In this document: piece after piece, positions 1-7,636 of the stretch
Layout of the letters: every line of letters begins with the position of its first letter
How positions within the stretch are numbered: position 1 is the first letter of the stretch
Source of the DNA: JAEXNA01 sp050486105
GTDB lineage: Bacteria; Vulcanimicrobiota; Xenobia; Xenobiales; JADMJV01
Assembly (NCBI GenBank): GCA_050486105.1
Contig: JBJHCR010000043.1
Coordinates: 1-29,028 of the forward strand
Length of the DNA: 29,028 nucleotides
Reading direction: 5' to 3'
Made by a program: the position numbers and the translations under genes
Notes under the pieces: generated by a model
Database searches by the model: none
What the model saw: the letters and a program-made list of their open reading frames with translations, nothing else
Told to the model about the DNA's origin: nothing

Positions 1-2
1 AC

Positions 3-347
3 CTGGTAGGTGAGGCTATCATTCCGGTGGTCCTTAGCCCGAACGGCTTCGTCAGTGTCGAGAATCCAAACTATGTCGACGTGTTCGTCAACCAACTGAT
101 CATTCTTCCCGAGACCATTGAACTGAGCCAGGGACAAAGCCAAGAAATCTCGGTCTCCGCTGCCTTGTCGAACGGCTTAGTTCTAGATGTCACCGACGAT
201 GCTTCCTACATCTCCAACGATGGAGCCGTGGCTGTGGTCACCAACGGAGTCGTCGCCGCCACCGGGCTTGGATCAACCACCGTCGAAGCCACCTATCGCG
301 GAGTGACCGCAGCCGTGCCGGTGACAGTCTCTGCTCCCGGCAACTGA
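3..347 (+). CDS. C-terminal fragment of a Big_2 (bacterial Ig-like) domain protein
   Basis: The reading frame is open from the left edge, so only the C-terminus is visible (about 114 codons). The last ~85 residues look like one bacterial Ig-like group 2 domain. The sequence shows an opening 'ILPETIELSQGQSQEISVSA', a variable middle with 'DVTDDASYISNDGAVAVV' and the closing 'GLGSTTVEATYRGVTAAVPV'. This is the usual pattern of Big_2: a beta sandwich, a 'G.a.v.at' turn, then 'tiTAty.g..a...vtV'. Such domains normally sit in tandem on secreted or surface-exposed proteins and serve as spacers or adhesive modules. An internal GTG at 27 is not a likely start because the frame continues upstream in the same style. 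The DUF3817 gene begins 8 bp after the stop. The function of the whole protein cannot be judged from this piece. Confidence 0.8.
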   Translation: MVGEAIIPVVLSPNGFVSVENPNYVDVFVNQLIILPETIELSQGQSQEISVSAALSNGLVLDVTDDASYISNDGAVAVVTNGVVAATGLGSTTVEATYRGVTAAVPVTVSAPGN

Positions 348-355
348 CGCTTGCC

Positions 356-637
356 GTGATTGAGAAATGCTTCCGTGTGAGCGGGTTCCTGGAAGCCTCC
401 TCCTACCTTCTGCTGCTTTTTGTGGCCATGCCGCTAAAATACATTTGGATGATGCCGATCTTTGTCCGCTGGGTGGGCCTCTTTCATGGGATATTTTTCA
501 TCCTGTATTGCCTGGCCATCGTGGCTATCACCCGAGAGCGCAAATGGTCCCTTAAAATAGCGGGACTGGCCTTCCTCGCAGCCTTCTTGCCCTTCGGACC
601 TTTCATCTTTGAGCGACGATACTTGGATGCATCGTGA
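356..637 (+). CDS. DUF3817 family small integral membrane protein
   Basis: The product is 93 aa with three hydrophobic segments: about residues 14-26, 44-60 and 66-82. Conserved features of DUF3817 are visible. They are an N-terminal 'RVSGFLEASSYLLLLFVAMPLKY' type motif (Gly-Phe-Leu-Glu followed by MPLKY), a central 'VGLFHGIFFILY' motif (G..HG..F..Y), and a proline-phenylalanine rich C-terminus 'LPFGPFIFERRYL'. The length matches the family. The biochemical role of the family is unknown, although some actinobacterial members are linked to MmpS/MmpL-like or transport loci. The start is a GTG at 356 with no clear Shine-Dalgarno, and no other in-frame start keeps the first motif. It follows the Big_2 gene closely, and its 3' end overlaps the next gene, so it is probably co-transcribed with both. 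Confidence 0.85.
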   Translation: MIEKCFRVSGFLEASSYLLLLFVAMPLKYIWMMPIFVRWVGLFHGIFFILYCLAIVAITRERKWSLKIAGLAFLAAFLPFGPFIFERRYLDAS

Positions 638-1409
638 GTCTGCACCCGAGAGGGTTTGGCTGTTCGGGGCCAGCAATCTCTGGTTTTCCCGAGGCGCGGC
701 CATCCACGCTCTCAGCGCAACTCATCGCGGTTGCTTGCAAGTGGGCCTGGCCTGCGGCCCTGGACGCTCTTATGGCCTCACTGCAGGCAATGGACTGGTG
801 CGATACCGGGCCTTAAAAGAGGTTCTTCTGGCCTTGGATACCCCAGATTCCGTTCCCCACCACTCGGTGCGCGCGGGACTTGCCGTGCTCACTGATATCG
901 GCAACGATATCGCCTATGGAGTATCTCCAGAGCGCCTGATGGGTTGGGTGAGGGACTTGGCCGGAGCCCTTTGTGATCAGGGGCATCGAGTGGTTCTCAC
1001 CGGGCTGCCCCTAAAGAGTCTTAGGAGGGTCCCTGATTGGTTGTTTCAGACCTTGTCCCTGGTGTACTTTGGAAAGCGTTTCCGATGCCGTCGTTCTCTC
1101 GAGGAAGCTTTAGAAGACACCGAGGAGAGACTTCTAGCGTTGTGTGCTCAAGGGCGTTACGCCTATCTCAGCGCTGACAGTTCGTGGTACGGCTGGGATG
1201 GATTCCATCTGCGCTCATCGTGTCGAGACACTTGCTGGCAAGTTTGGACCGAGCGTCTGGGCCTGTCTCCATATCGAACTACTCCAAGGCCTGGATGGCT
1301 GGAGGTGGCTCAGATCAGACCCGATCACTACTGGCTCTGGGGACGTCCAAGGAGATCTCCTGGGACAGGAATCCGCCTCTACCCCGATATCGAGATTTTT
1401 GGGCGGTGA
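627..1409 (+). CDS. SGNH-hydrolase-like protein
   Basis: The product is 260 aa from the ATG at 627. A TTG at 609 would add six residues. The start overlaps the end of the DUF3817 gene by 11 bp, which suggests translational coupling. The sequence carries an SGNH-like series. Block I is 'LFGASNLWFSRG', where Gly-Ala-Ser replaces Gly-Asp-Ser. Then come 'GPGRSYG', a block III-like 'TDIGNDIAYG' with the Gly-Asn-Asp triplet, 'VLTGLPL', and a block V-like 'GWDGFHL', giving the Asp-x-x-His pair. These would supply the catalytic Ser, Asn and Asp/His. No signal peptide or membrane segment is seen, so it is probably cytoplasmic. The substrate is unknown; SGNH enzymes hydrolyse esters or transfer acyl groups. 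The fold is fairly well supported, the enzymatic activity much less so. It ends 28 bp from the convergent zinc-ribbon gene. Confidence 0.7.
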   Translation: MHRESAPERVWLFGASNLWFSRGAAIHALSATHRGCLQVGLACGPGRSYGLTAGNGLVRYRALKEVLLALDTPDSVPHHSVRAGLAVLTDIGNDIAYGVSPERLMGWVRDLAGALCDQGHRVVLTGLPLKSLRRVPDWLFQTLSLVYFGKRFRCRRSLEEALEDTEERLLALCAQGRYAYLSADSSWYGWDGFHLRSSCRDTCWQVWTERLGLSPYRTTPRPGWLEVAQIRPDHYWLWGRPRRSPGTGIRLYPDIEIFGR

Positions 1410-1437
1410 GACTGATCGAAACGTCCGAAAGAAATCC

Positions 1438-1938
1438 TTAGAGCGTGGCTTGGTAGCGCTCCAGAGCCTCGAAAAATCTATGAGCCTCAGGATTCGGGCG
1501 ATTCTGGGTTCCCAATCCTTCGGCGAGTTGGTTGATGATCAGCAAGTTTCCGCGCTCTCCGGCGCTGTAGGCCGAAACGATCTCTTGAATCTCTCGATGA
1601 TCGAACCAGATACCTCGGCAACCCAAACAGTAATCGATCTGAGTCTGGCCAACCTTGGTCGGCAGCAGCTGACCCTTGCACTGTGGGCAAGTCCGCTCCT
1701 GTGCCTCGTTCAGACGGCGATGTATCTCATCGGGTTGGGGCGTGAAGCCATCAGCTTGCAAGATCTTTTCCGACAGGGCCGGGCTTTGAAAAAACAGCTT
1801 CAACTCTTCCCCATCAAACCAAAGCCCGTAGCATTCTGGGCAGGAGTCGATCTCGAGCCCGTTATTGGGGTCGCGAAACTTCAACATAATAACATCACTG
1901 CAGGCGGGACAACTCCTCATTGCCTGGAACTTCGTCAT
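1438..1938 (-). CDS. Tandem zf-TFIIB zinc-ribbon protein
   Basis: The product is 166 aa and contains two copies of the zf-TFIIB (TFIIB-type) zinc ribbon. The first is CPAC...CPEC followed by 'GLWFDGEEL'. The second is CPQC...CLGC followed by 'GIWFDHREI'. The pattern of two Cys pairs followed by G-hydrophobic-W-F/L-D is diagnostic, and all eight zinc ligands are present. The start is fixed by a GGAGG at 1944-1948 (minus strand) five bases before the ATG at 1938. A longer frame beginning at 1962 lacks such a site. The protein diverges from the mechanosensitive channel gene with only 38 bp between start codons, so the promoters must overlap each other or the coding regions. The family is usually annotated as cytosolic zinc-binding protein of unknown role. 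Confidence 0.9.
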   Translation of the reverse strand: MTKFQAMRSCPACSDVIMLKFRDPNNGLEIDSCPECYGLWFDGEELKLFFQSPALSEKILQADGFTPQPDEIHRRLNEAQERTCPQCKGQLLPTKVGQTQIDYCLGCRGIWFDHREIQEIVSAYSAGERGNLLIINQLAEGLGTQNRPNPEAHRFFEALERYQATL

Positions 1939-1976
1939 ACGAACCTCCGATTCCTGAATCAAGCGAATACTTCTTC

Positions 1977-4241
1977 ATGCCCAACCGAAGTCCAAAACCG
2001 TCCTCTCTGAAAATCCCCTCCAAGGCCCTGTTCAGCGTTTTATTGCTGGCTCTGCTGACCTTGAGTTGGCCTTCAGCAGTGCGAGCTCAAACCCCTGATC
2101 CCACGCCCACCCCAGTAGTGGTGAATCCTGAAGAAGCTCTGGATCGGCTGAGAGAGCAACTCCGAGGAGTGGAACGCGAACTAGAGACCGCTCCTCCTCC
2201 CCTGGCTGGAGAATCCACGGATCAGGTTGGCACGATCCCTTCCTACGGAACCTCCCTGCGGCGCGTTCAAGCGGCCTTGCGACGGCAGATCAACCTGGAA
2301 GAAACCCTGTTCCAGATTGAAGGGCAGCTGAGATCGGTGGAGAGCGAGCTGCACCGCGTCACTCAACACGGTCTGGATGCCGATGCATCCACCAACATCA
2401 CGGCCTTGGACACCCTACAGCGAGAAGCCAACAATCTCAGTGAGCAGCTTCGAACTCAAGAGCTCAGCCTCAACGCCGCTCGCACAAGCCTCGAGCTCGA
2501 ACGCCGATATCTGAGTGAGAGGCAGGCCCTCCGTCGCCGCATTCTCGATCAGGCGAACCGTCAAAAGATGGAAGGCTCGGTAGCTTTGGAAACCGAGCGT
2601 GAATTGGAAAACGCCGCTGCGGCGGTGCTAGCGAGCGAGCGAGGAGTCGAACTCGCCCGCACCGAGATCGCTGTTGCCGAGAGCACCTCTAGGCTGTTGG
2701 AAAAACGCCTGGAAGCAGTGAGATTCAAGATAGAATTGGTCCGGAGAGAGTTCAGCTTCACTCAAGAATCCCTGGAGGCTCAAGTCAGCGAGCTGGAATC
2801 GGTTCGTCTACAGTTGAACGACAGGATCGACAGCACCCAAACCGCCCTGACCGACAGTCTCTCTCAATTAGAGCAGGTGGAGCCTTCGGTAGAGCACGAG
2901 CCTGAGCGAAACGCTCGTCAGGCCTGGGTGGACACCCATCGGCGAGCGCTAGACTTGCTAGAACAGAGATTGGAGCTGAACCTAACCCGTCAGGACTTGT
3001 GGGAACGGCGCTACCTAGTGCATCAGGGTCTTGGCAACCAGGACTACCCTCGCTGGAGAGAGTCTGCGGAAAGTCTAGTCAGCCGTCTGTCCAACACTCG
3101 AGAGGTTCTCGAGAGCGAATTGAGCAGATTGAGAGCGGACTTATCCGAGCTACTCACCGACCCTGACAAGTCTTCTTCTAGGACCGTTGATGGCTGGAAG
3201 AATCTGCAAGAAGAAGCCCTGGTGGTCCGCCAGAAAGCCCTGGAAGAGGCTCTGGAAGTCTGCACCGAGACCCAAATCTTGGCCGAGAGATTGCTCGCCG
3301 AATTGACCCAGCAAACCAGTGTAGTCCCTCTGCACGAACGTTGGCGGGCTCTCTGGCGAAGCGCTGTGAACTTCTGGAACATCGAGCTGTATACTCTAGG
3401 GGACAGTTCGGTGACCGTGGGCAAAGTGAACATCGCTTTCTTTGTCCTAATCCTTGGTCTGAGCCTGGTGGGCCGATTCACCAAGATGGTCAGCAACAGA
3501 TTGCTCTCCCGGCTTCCCATCAAAGAGAGCATCAGGGCCAACCTAGAACGCCTACTCCGCTACTTGTTCATCCTATTGGTTTGTCTGTTTGCCCTACACG
3601 TGGTGAACATCCCATTAACGATTTTCACTTTTCTAGGCGGTACTTTGGCCATCGCTGTGGGTTTTGGGGCCCAGAATATCCTCAACAACTTCATCAGTGG
3701 CCTGATCCTGATGGTGGAACGTCCGGTCCGGGTCGGCGACCTGATCGAAGTGGATCAGACTCTGGGCTTTGTGGAGGAGATCGGAGCACGGTCCACCAGA
3801 GTCCGGGGTTCTACGGGCATTCATATCATCTTGCCCAACTCTCACCTGCTGGAAAATCGAGTGGTCAACTGGACCCTCACCGACAATCGACTGCGCACCT
3901 CGGTTTCGGTGGGGATCGCCTACGGGTCCCCTGTCCAGCTGGCCATGGACTTGATCAAGAAGGCGGTGGAAAAGGCCGAACTGGTGCAGCAGGTGCCCCC
4001 ACCTATCATCACCTTTGATGATTTTGGAGACTCCTCCTTAGAATTCACCGTCTATTTCTGGGTGCTGATCGATCGTCCCATCGATCGACGTCGAGCCGAA
4101 ACCGAGGTGCGCATGAATATTGACAAATTCTTCCGAGAGCACGAAATTTCCATACCCTTTCCCCAAAGAGATCTCAACTTTGCCGAACCGGTTCCGGTGA
4201 AGATCGTCACCGAAGGAGAACCTCGTTCCCATGACCTTTAG
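1977..4241 (+). CDS. MscS-family mechanosensitive ion channel with large periplasmic coiled-coil domain
   Basis: The product is 754 aa from the ATG at 1977. This start puts a signal peptide at the N-terminus: basic stretch, then 'LFSVLLLALLTLSW', with cleavage probably after VRA. Residues ~38-420 are Glu/Gln/Leu/Arg-rich with heptad character, indicating a long periplasmic coiled coil. Three membrane segments follow near residues 482-500, 527-543 and 544-585. The last is the pore helix, rich in Gly and Ala ('GGTLAIAVGFGAQNILNNF'). It leads into the MscS beta domain ('VERPVRVGDLIEV', 'VVNWTL') and a C-terminal alpha-beta domain ending near 'ISIPFPQRDL'. This architecture resembles the larger MscK/MscM types but with fewer membrane helices. 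Its role would be pressure release on hypo-osmotic shock. The 3' end overlaps the GH13 gene by 11 bp, so the two are translationally linked. Confidence 0.95.
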   Translation: MPNRSPKPSSLKIPSKALFSVLLLALLTLSWPSAVRAQTPDPTPTPVVVNPEEALDRLREQLRGVERELETAPPPLAGESTDQVGTIPSYGTSLRRVQAALRRQINLEETLFQIEGQLRSVESELHRVTQHGLDADASTNITALDTLQREANNLSEQLRTQELSLNAARTSLELERRYLSERQALRRRILDQANRQKMEGSVALETERELENAAAAVLASERGVELARTEIAVAESTSRLLEKRLEAVRFKIELVRREFSFTQESLEAQVSELESVRLQLNDRIDSTQTALTDSLSQLEQVEPSVEHEPERNARQAWVDTHRRALDLLEQRLELNLTRQDLWERRYLVHQGLGNQDYPRWRESAESLVSRLSNTREVLESELSRLRADLSELLTDPDKSSSRTVDGWKNLQEEALVVRQKALEEALEVCTETQILAERLLAELTQQTSVVPLHERWRALWRSAVNFWNIELYTLGDSSVTVGKVNIAFFVLILGLSLVGRFTKMVSNRLLSRLPIKESIRANLERLLRYLFILLVCLFALHVVNIPLTIFTFLGGTLAIAVGFGAQNILNNFISGLILMVERPVRVGDLIEVDQTLGFVEEIGARSTRVRGSTGIHIILPNSHLLENRVVNWTLTDNRLRTSVSVGIAYGSPVQLAMDLIKKAVEKAELVQQVPPPIITFDDFGDSSLEFTVYFWVLIDRPIDRRRAETEVRMNIDKFFREHEISIPFPQRDLNFAEPVPVKIVTEGEPRSHDL

Positions 4242-6774
4242 GCCCAAATCCGTGAAGGTTACCTTCACCTATCACCCGGATGGCTTACCTCTGAAAGAGC
4301 CCCTGCTCATTGGTTCCTGGACCCCTGAGGGTCTGTTTTGCCCAGCTTGGAAGAACTCGGAGGTCCCATTGCGCTTGCAGGCAGACGGCTCTTGGAGCAC
4401 AGAACATCTGCTGCGGCCCGCCGCCGAGCAGCAAGTATTCTGGTGGGGAGTTCAAGATCAGGGTAGGTGGATGCTCTTTGGCTCGGAGGCAAAGAGCTTT
4501 CAGCCTCTCAAGGCAGGGCAAGCCAAGCAAAGTTTTCGTCTGGGGTATCGAAACTTTTTCGGGCTCAACCCCCGGGGGGATGATGGTTTTCGAGCCTGTG
4601 TCTGGGCCCCCCACGCCCGAGCGGCCGCTCTCTATGTTGAGGGCCCCAGTGGGGCTAGAACCTACCCCCTAAAGCGCGCTGGAGAAATCTGGTTGTTGGA
4701 GGTCGACGCCGGCTGGAGCACCATGCTGGGATGTCCCTATGGGTTCTTGCTCACCACCTCCGAGGGCAACCAGGTTCTCAGAGCCGATCCCTACGCCAGG
4801 AGACGCCAAGGTCCCCAGCGTGGAGTCTCCGACCTTTTCCTTAAGGGCGATGGCCATCAGACCCACATGTACGCCCAAGACCTCGATAAAGGTATACACC
4901 TCTTGAGATTTGAGGCCGTTCCTCGACCTTCCCAAAAGCGAGGTTTAGGCCCGGTCTTAAGGTTGTTCCAGGGGGAACGGCAGCTGTCAGCCTCCGAACT
5001 CAAGCAGCGACTTCGCCACCGTTTTTCACTACCCAAGGGTGAGGCCTGGTGGTGGGATCAGTTGGCCTTGGACGGCTCCATAGGACTGAAGCGCCGTACC
5101 GGGGTCGACGCCTATTCGGTCTGCCTGGGTCCAGCCAGAGCTTTGCGCGGCCTTCGTTACCAGATCGTCGATCTCCAGGGAACCACCTATCACGATCCCT
5201 GGGACAACACCCTGAAGGGAAACCACAATTGGTCGCGCTTGGGACTGTGTGCCCCGGCAGTGAGGCGAGAAGAAAGAAGACGAACCTTCAGTCCGGTGAC
5301 CGCCGGACACCGAGACTTGGTCCTCTATGAGCTGCATGTGGGGTCCTTCCTGGGTCAGGGCGGCAATCTTCGACCATCCAATTTTGACGATGTCCTGGGC
5401 AAACTCAAGGAGCTCAAGGACCTGGGCTTCACCGGCATCGCTCTCATGCCCACCAACGCCACTGAGGGTTGGCGAGACTGGGGCTATTTAGGGACCTGCA
5501 CCTTCGCCCACCACGAGGCTTACGCTTCCCCCGGAGAATTTGCCGAAGAAACTCTCCTCCGATTCATCACCGAGGCTCACAAGCTTGGACTTCGGGTGTT
5601 CAACGACGTGGTCTATAACCATGTTGGCGGAGACCATAACGATTTGTGGGAATTCGATGGTATCGGCAACTCCTGGTTCGAACGCCAAACAGAATTCCAG
5701 CCCAAATTAGCCGCCGGTACAGCCCTCGCTCGTACTCCCGAGAACACCAGCACCGCCAAACCCCGCACCCTTGCTCCCGAGGTGAGGAACACACCCTGGG
5801 GTCCTATTCCAGCTTACAATAAACCCATGGTGGCGCAGTTCTTCATCGACCACGCCATAGACCAGCTGGACCGTTTTGGCTTCGACGGTCTGAGGTTTGA
5901 CTTCACCCACTTGATTCACTCTGAGCCGGGGGGCGGAGAAGCAGGGTGGCATCTGCTGCGCGAGCTCAACACCCGCATCGAACACTTCTTTCCCGAAGCC
6001 CTGACCTTCGCCGAGGAGTTCCCGCCCCATCCCATCATCACTGCTCCGGTGGACGCCGGGGGAGCCGGATTTGACGCCATGTGGAACACCGAACACCAGC
6101 ACCGGCTGATCTACAGCCATCACCGTCGATCTCTAACCGAAGCCACGGCACTCGGAGAGAGCCCACCCATATCATATTTTTTGGAGCATCTGCTGAACCC
6201 CGATGGCTTCACCGGGCCGCTGCACCAGGTTACCGTCTTGTCCAATCACGACGAGGTGGGAAACGCCACCAGATTGGCCCGCCTGGTGGCTCCTCACTCC
6301 AGACCTTGGGACCTGGCTAGATTGGTCTGTTGGCTATCATTGCTCAGTCCAGGCTACCCAATCCTGTTTCAAGGAACCGAAGAGTTGGCTGAAAATTTCT
6401 TTTCCTGGGGTCTGCCCTCAACCTGGGACACCCACGGCCCTCGCATCGGTCAACCACTGAAAGACCACCAGGCCAAACACCGCAGAGCGATCAAAGATGT
6501 TCTGGAATTTCGCCACCGCTATCGCGACTTGCACTCCGAAGTTCCTATCTCGAACCACTTTCACCAGCCCGATGAGGCTCTCTTTGGCTTCCGCCGAGGA
6601 GGGCTTTGGGTGATCGCCAATTTCGGCGCTCAAGCCGCAGAATTGCCGACCGACCTTCCGGTGAGTGGTCCCGCCCTACTCAACTCAGAGCGCAAAGTTT
6701 ACGGATATCAGGCAAGTCCAAGTCGAGGCCGACGCATAGGCAGCCTATCCCTAAAGGTTTTCGCCCGCAAGTGA
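4231..6774 (+). CDS. GH13 alpha-amylase family enzyme, probable glycogen branching-enzyme-like
   Basis: The product is 847 aa. Two or three N-terminal beta-sandwich modules precede the catalytic barrel. Residues ~8-95 look CBM20/48-like ('LLIGSWTPEG'). Residues ~110-200 are CBM48-like ('GFRACVWAPHARAAALYVEG'). A further sandwich lies near residues 270-350. The four GH13 regions are intact: I 'DVVYNH' (~458-463), II 'GFDGLRFDF' with nucleophile Asp557, III 'FAEEF' with acid Glu595, and IV 'SNHDE' with Asp674. The AEE triplet and 'GGAGFDAMW' fit branching enzyme GlgB (EC 2.4.1.18). The 'NHDEVGN' box also recalls maltooligosyltrehalose trehalohydrolase, so I leave the symbol blank. The ATG lies inside the end of the channel gene, a context that would suit osmotic or carbon-storage physiology (inference). 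No other glycogen genes are present in the window. Confidence 0.88.
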   Translation: MTFRPKSVKVTFTYHPDGLPLKEPLLIGSWTPEGLFCPAWKNSEVPLRLQADGSWSTEHLLRPAAEQQVFWWGVQDQGRWMLFGSEAKSFQPLKAGQAKQSFRLGYRNFFGLNPRGDDGFRACVWAPHARAAALYVEGPSGARTYPLKRAGEIWLLEVDAGWSTMLGCPYGFLLTTSEGNQVLRADPYARRRQGPQRGVSDLFLKGDGHQTHMYAQDLDKGIHLLRFEAVPRPSQKRGLGPVLRLFQGERQLSASELKQRLRHRFSLPKGEAWWWDQLALDGSIGLKRRTGVDAYSVCLGPARALRGLRYQIVDLQGTTYHDPWDNTLKGNHNWSRLGLCAPAVRREERRRTFSPVTAGHRDLVLYELHVGSFLGQGGNLRPSNFDDVLGKLKELKDLGFTGIALMPTNATEGWRDWGYLGTCTFAHHEAYASPGEFAEETLLRFITEAHKLGLRVFNDVVYNHVGGDHNDLWEFDGIGNSWFERQTEFQPKLAAGTALARTPENTSTAKPRTLAPEVRNTPWGPIPAYNKPMVAQFFIDHAIDQLDRFGFDGLRFDFTHLIHSEPGGGEAGWHLLRELNTRIEHFFPEALTFAEEFPPHPIITAPVDAGGAGFDAMWNTEHQHRLIYSHHRRSLTEATALGESPPISYFLEHLLNPDGFTGPLHQVTVLSNHDEVGNATRLARLVAPHSRPWDLARLVCWLSLLSPGYPILFQGTEELAENFFSWGLPSTWDTHGPRIGQPLKDHQAKHRRAIKDVLEFRHRYRDLHSEVPISNHFHQPDEALFGFRRGGLWVIANFGAQAAELPTDLPVSGPALLNSERKVYGYQASPSRGRRIGSLSLKVFARK

Positions 6775-6786
6775 ACGGCTCACTTG
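6768..6786. terminator. Palindrome spanning two convergent stop codons
   Basis: Arms CAAGTGA (6768-6774) and TCACTTG (6780-6786) form a perfect 7-bp inverted repeat with a 5-base loop. The stop codons of the GH13 gene (+) and of the small secreted protein gene (-) both lie in the arms. It may fold in both transcripts and help end transcription, but there is no T-run on either side, so this is not a canonical intrinsic terminator. Confidence 0.35.
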
Positions 6787-7025
6787 AGGTCCTCGAGCGT
6801 TCCTCGCTCTTCCGGCAAGGACCACCAACACTGTCCTTCAGGACTGAGAAGAAGCAATCGAAACCTGGCCGAGGCTGAACTCACCAGGGCCAACCTCGGA
6901 CGACCTTGCACGTCGTGGGCAGACAGTCGCCAGCCTCTTCCGTCAGTGGGACCCCACTGAACGGCACCGGTGGCCACCGAAGACACAGCTAAGAAGGCCA
7001 CCAGCAAGGCCAAGCCAAACTTCAT
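6780..7025 (-). CDS. Small secreted protein, function unknown
   Basis: The product is 81 aa. The chosen start is the ATG at 7025, which begins a clean signal peptide: MKFGLALLVAFLAVSSVATGA, with cleavage probably around residue 21. The mature part of about 60 residues is 'VQWGPTDGRGWRL...GRPRLALVSSASARFRLLLLSPEG.CWWSLPEE' and carries one cysteine. The frame is open another 72 codons upstream, but that extension is Lys-rich, lies over the acidic tail of the preceding gene in a different frame, and would bury the signal peptide. The gene starts 11 bases after the stop of the pilin-like gene and is the last gene of the minus-strand operon. The Shine-Dalgarno is weak. I do not recognise a family. 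Confidence 0.65.
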   Translation of the reverse strand: MKFGLALLVAFLAVSSVATGAVQWGPTDGRGWRLSAHDVQGRPRLALVSSASARFRLLLLSPEGQCWWSLPEERGTLEDLK

Positions 7026-7035
7026 TTTTTGCTTT

Positions 7036-7596
7036 TCAGTCGGAGTGAGTAGGGGCCGATTCTGGGGTTCCTTTTTCTTGGAGACCGACCGACGCTTGGC
7101 CGTCCTCTTCTGAGACTTCATCGGCTGAATCTTCTGGGTCGGCAGTTTTTTCAACGGATTCTTCTTGGTCTTCACTGTGTTCTTCACCGGACTGTTGTCC
7201 TTGCTCTGACTCCCGACCCGCCCCATCATCAGAGTCTTCAAGGGACGAGAAGGCTATCCTGGGATAGTCTGGAGGAACATCAGCATCGAGGTGGTTCTCA
7301 CCCGAGCACACCAGCACATAGGAGCGTCCGTCTCGACTGCGTTTATAACCCTCACGGTAGCGCTCCACCCCTCCTACGGGGCAACCGGGAAGGGCCTTTC
7401 CTGCTACGGTGTTGGGAAGCTGATCCGGGTAGATCACCGAATCTTCGGTCAATCTGACTCGTTCGAGTTCTACTCCGATCTTTCGGAGATTCTCACCGCA
7501 GAGATGAAGCTGATACTTGGGATCCTGACTCGGGCGATTCAGGCACAACCAGGTGGTTAGGAGAATCAAGGGCAAAAGCCTCAGAAATGCTCCCAT
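7036..7596 (-). CDS. Type IV pilin/pseudopilin-like membrane-anchored protein with long acidic tail
   Basis: The product is 186 aa from the ATG at 7596. This start places a hydrophobic segment (MGAFLRLLPLILLTTWLCL) at the N-terminus. The next ~100 residues have a recurring pilin-like layout: 'LCGENLRKIGVELERVRL' (C..NL..IG), then 'YPDQLPN', 'LPGCPVGGVERYREGY', 'YVLVCSGENH' and 'PPDYPRI'. It matches the C..NL..IG / CP..G / C.G.NH pattern common in prepilin-like proteins of some uncultured phyla. The classical prepilin cleavage motif with Glu5 is not obvious. The last ~65 residues are strongly acidic and low-complexity (Asp, Glu, Ser, Gln) and predicted disordered. A longer frame reaching 7773 overlaps the upstream gene and hides the N-terminal helix. 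It sits 40 bases after the NifU-like gene in the same operon. Confidence 0.65.
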   Translation of the reverse strand: MGAFLRLLPLILLTTWLCLNRPSQDPKYQLHLCGENLRKIGVELERVRLTEDSVIYPDQLPNTVAGKALPGCPVGGVERYREGYKRSRDGRSYVLVCSGENHLDADVPPDYPRIAFSSLEDSDDGAGRESEQGQQSGEEHSEDQEESVEKTADPEDSADEVSEEDGQASVGLQEKGTPESAPTHSD

Positions 7597-7636
7597 TCGG
7601 CTGTACTCTGGCTTCTTCTCCCCACCGCTTGCTGAC

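Noticed and set aside
1144..2010. 288-codon plus-strand frame
   Set aside because: It is a shadow of the SGNH-like gene end and the zinc-ribbon gene on the other strand. No domain, and it contradicts the zinc-ribbon motifs.
7026..7241. Lys-rich N-terminal extension of the small secreted protein (frame open to 7241)
   Set aside because: It lies over the acidic tail of the pilin-like gene in another frame, and it would bury a clean signal peptide that starts at 7025.
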